Part shown: in pieces, positions 61,791 to 64,000 of the stretch
How the letters are laid out: each line of letters starts with the position of its first letter
Numbering within the stretch: the first letter of the stretch is position 1
Origin: Vespa crabro
Lineage: Eukaryota > Arthropoda > Insecta > Hymenoptera > Vespidae
Direction: 5' to 3'
Length of the DNA stretch: 64,000 nucleotides
NCBI RefSeq assembly: GCF_910589235.1
Contig: NC_060959.1
Location: forward strand, 967,501-1,031,500
Made by a program: the position numbers and the translations under genes
The notes under the pieces: model-generated
Databases searched by the model: none
The model's input: only the letters and a program-made list of their open reading frames with translations
What the model was told of the DNA's origin: nothing

Positions 61791-64000
61791 TAACATTAAT
61801 AATAATAATAATAATAATAACAATAATAACAATAATAACAACAATAACAACAATAACAATAATAACAACAATAACTATAATAAAAATAAAAACAACAATA
61901 ACAACAATAACAACAATTACGATAATAACATTAATAACACTAATAACAATAATAACATAATAACAATAATAGCAATAAGAACAATAATAACAATAATAAC
62001 AATAACAACAATAATAAGAATAATAACAACAATAACAATAACAACAATAATAACAATAATAACAATAATAACAATAATAACAATAATAACAATAACAATA
62101 ACAATAATAAAAATAATAACAATAATAACAATAGTATCAATAATAACAATAATACCAATAACAATAATAATAAGAATAATAACAATAACAACAAAAATAA
62201 CAACAATAACAACAATAACAATAATAACAATAATAACATTAATAACAATAATAACAATAATAACAATAATAACAACAATAACAATAACAACAAAAATAAC
62301 AACAATAACAACAATAACAAAAATAACAATAATAACATTAATAACAATAGAAACAATAATAACAATAATAACAATAACAATAACAATAATAACAATAATA
62401 ACAATAATAACAACAATAACAAGAATAACAATAATAACAACAATAACAATAATAACTTCAATAACTATATTAAAAATAATAACAACAATAACAACAATAA
62501 CAACAGTAACGTTAATAACATTAATAACACTAGTAACAATAATAACAATAATAACAATAATAGCAATAAGAACAATAATAACAATAATAACAATAATAAC
62601 AATAATAACAATAACAATAACAATAATAACAATAATAACAATAATAACAATAATAACAATAATAACAATAACAATATTAATAATAACAACAATAACAATA
62701 ATAATAATATCAATAATAACAATAACAACAATAATAAGAATAATAACCACAATAACAGTAACAACAATAACAATAATAATAAGAATAGTAACAACAATAA
62801 AAATAAAATAATAACAACAATAACAACAATAACATTAACAACATCAATAACAACAATTACAATAATAACAACAAAAACAACAATAACAATAATAAAACAA
62901 TAACAACAATAACAACAATAACAACAATAACAACAATAACAATAATAACAATAATAACAAAGATAACAACAATAACAACATTAACAACAATGACAACAAT
63001 AACAACAATAACAATAATAACAATAACAACAATAATAACAATAACAACAATAATAACAATAATAACAACAATAACAATAATAACAGTAACAATAATAATA
63101 AGAATAATAACAACAATAAAAATAAAATAATAACAACAATAACAACAATAACATTAACAACATCAATAACAACAATAACAATAATAACAACAATAACAAC
63201 AATAACAATAATAAAAACAATAACAACAATACCGATAATAACATTAATAACACTAATAACAATAATAACAATAATAGCAATAAGAACAATAATAACAATA
63301 ATAACAATAATAACAATAATAACAATAACAATAACAATAATAACAATAATAACAATAATAACAATAATAACAATAACAACAATAACAATAATAACAACAA
63401 TAACAATAACAACAATAACAACAATAGCTTAAATAACTATAATAACAATAACTATAACAATAATAACAATAATAACTCTAATAACAATAACAACAATAAG
63501 AATAATAACAACAATAACAATAACAACAATAATAGCAATAATAACAACAATAACAATAATAACCACATTAACAATAACAACAATAATAACAATTATAACA
63601 ACAATAACAACAATAACAACAATAACGATAATAACATTAATAACACTAATAACAATAATAACAATAATAGCAATAAGAACAATAATAACAATAATAAGAA
63701 TAATAACAATAATAGCAATAACAATAACAATAATAACAATAATAACAATAATAACAATAATAACAATAACAATAACAATAATAACAACAATAACAATAAA
63801 AATAATAACAACAATAACAATAACAATAATAACAATAATAACAATAATAACAATAATAACAATAATAACAATAACAACAATAACAATAATAACAACAATA
63901 ACAATAACATCAATAACAACAATAGCAACAATAACAATAATAACAACAATAACAATAAGAACAATAATAACAACAATAACAACAATAACAATAATAACAA

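Larger units (their letters stand above)
1..64000. repeat. AAY (AAC/AAT) simple satellite filling the window
   Basis: Every part of the window reads as AAC and AAT triplets on the + strand, commonly arranged as AATAAC, AATAATAAC and AACAATAAC. About two thirds of bases are A, the rest are mostly T and C, and G is very rare. Interruptions are single substitutions (AAGAAC, GATAAC, TAGC, ATGAC, AGTAAC) or one-base register slips (AAAAATAAAATAATAAC, TAACATAATAAC). These recur at corresponding places in different copies, so they are inherited landmarks rather than random errors. No stretch has normal coding composition, and there is no tRNA-like or rRNA-like sequence, transposon terminus or spacer array. 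No segment over 300 bases departs from the satellite. The array continues past both window edges. Confidence 0.98.
58285..64000 (+). repeat. HOR unit 8, cut by the window end
   Basis: Landmarks are TAGGA at 58285 and 59614 (interval 1,329), variant box at 60185, normal box at 61786, one ACTAGT at 62529 and AGCT at 63426. Box to AGCT is 1,641 bp against 2,701 bp in units 1-4, because only one copy of the ~1,050-bp module is present. TATCC would be expected beyond the window. About 200 bp is missing near 60.15 kb. This unit combines the front of the second subfamily with an ACTAGT-bearing module like that of units 1-4. Confidence 0.87.

Noticed and set aside
1..64000. CRISPR array
   Set aside because: There are no conserved direct repeats of 25-40 bp separated by unique spacers. 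All sequence between landmarks is the same AAY satellite.
1..64000. Telomeric repeat
   Set aside because: The motif lacks the G-rich strand of known telomeric repeats, and the multi-kilobase HOR is unlike a telomere tract.
1..64000. Whole array as an assembly artefact
   Set aside because: Unit-specific substitutions, differing deletion scars and ordered landmarks argue against simple machine repetition. Collapse or expansion of near-identical units 1-4 cannot be excluded without reads.
1..64000. Hidden transposon or gene remnants within the satellite
   Set aside because: I read the window looking for stretches not made of AAY. The longest departures are box-sized (about 20-30 bp) and recur as satellite landmarks.

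Overview
The whole 64 kb is one simple-sequence satellite. On the + strand nearly every triplet is AAC or AAT (AAY), so the text is a two-letter code (C or T at every third base) with rare single-base interruptions. I found no protein gene, tRNA, rRNA, transposon, CRISPR array or other unique sequence. The long reading frames on both strands are products of the repeat: the minus strand reads ATT/GTT, TTA/TTG or TAT/TGT, none of which is a stop, and one + frame reads AAT/AAC (poly-Asn). Such a long gene-free array points to eukaryotic heterochromatin (centromeric, pericentromeric, sex-chromosome or B-chromosome). The species cannot be fixed from the sequence. AATAAC-type simple satellites known from Drosophila heterochromatin are one analogy, from memory only.

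The array is not random. Rare words that break the AAY pattern act as landmarks: TAGGA, TAGCTT, TATCCATA, ACCATAG, ACTAGT, ACCGAT, TAGCAGT, and a box containing TAATTACAATTTAAC. They recur in order and show a multi-level higher-order repeat (HOR).

Region A (1 to about 12.0 kb) carries many of the same modules in a different order and lacks TAGGA and TAGCTT. It holds a near-exact 2,886-bp-period duplication (1-2553 and 2887-5439) and an imperfect period of about 5.0 kb.

Region B (about 12.0 kb to the end) is a tandem array of HOR units of about 7 kb. Each starts here, by convention, at the first TAGGA of a TAGGA pair: 12171, 19499, 26520, 33506, 40449, 47700, 51606 and 58285 (the last is cut by the window end). 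Units 1-4 are very alike (7,328, 7,021, 6,986 and 6,943 bp) and carry a tandem 1,051-bp duplication. Units 5-8 form a second subfamily with a longer TAGGA-TAGGA interval, a module repeated 1.4-1.6 kb apart, and an A-for-T variant of the TAATTA box. Within that subfamily, unit 6 is shortened to 3,906 bp, unit 7 has a 1,173-bp deletion and a 560-bp tandem duplication, and unit 8 has a deletion of about 200 bp.

Nothing here acts as a gene pathway. The content of interest is satellite architecture: an HOR built from trinucleotides, probably shaped by unequal exchange and slippage, with extreme strand asymmetry. Coordinates come from reading landmarks by eye; module edges inside AAY sequence can be off by tens of bases.
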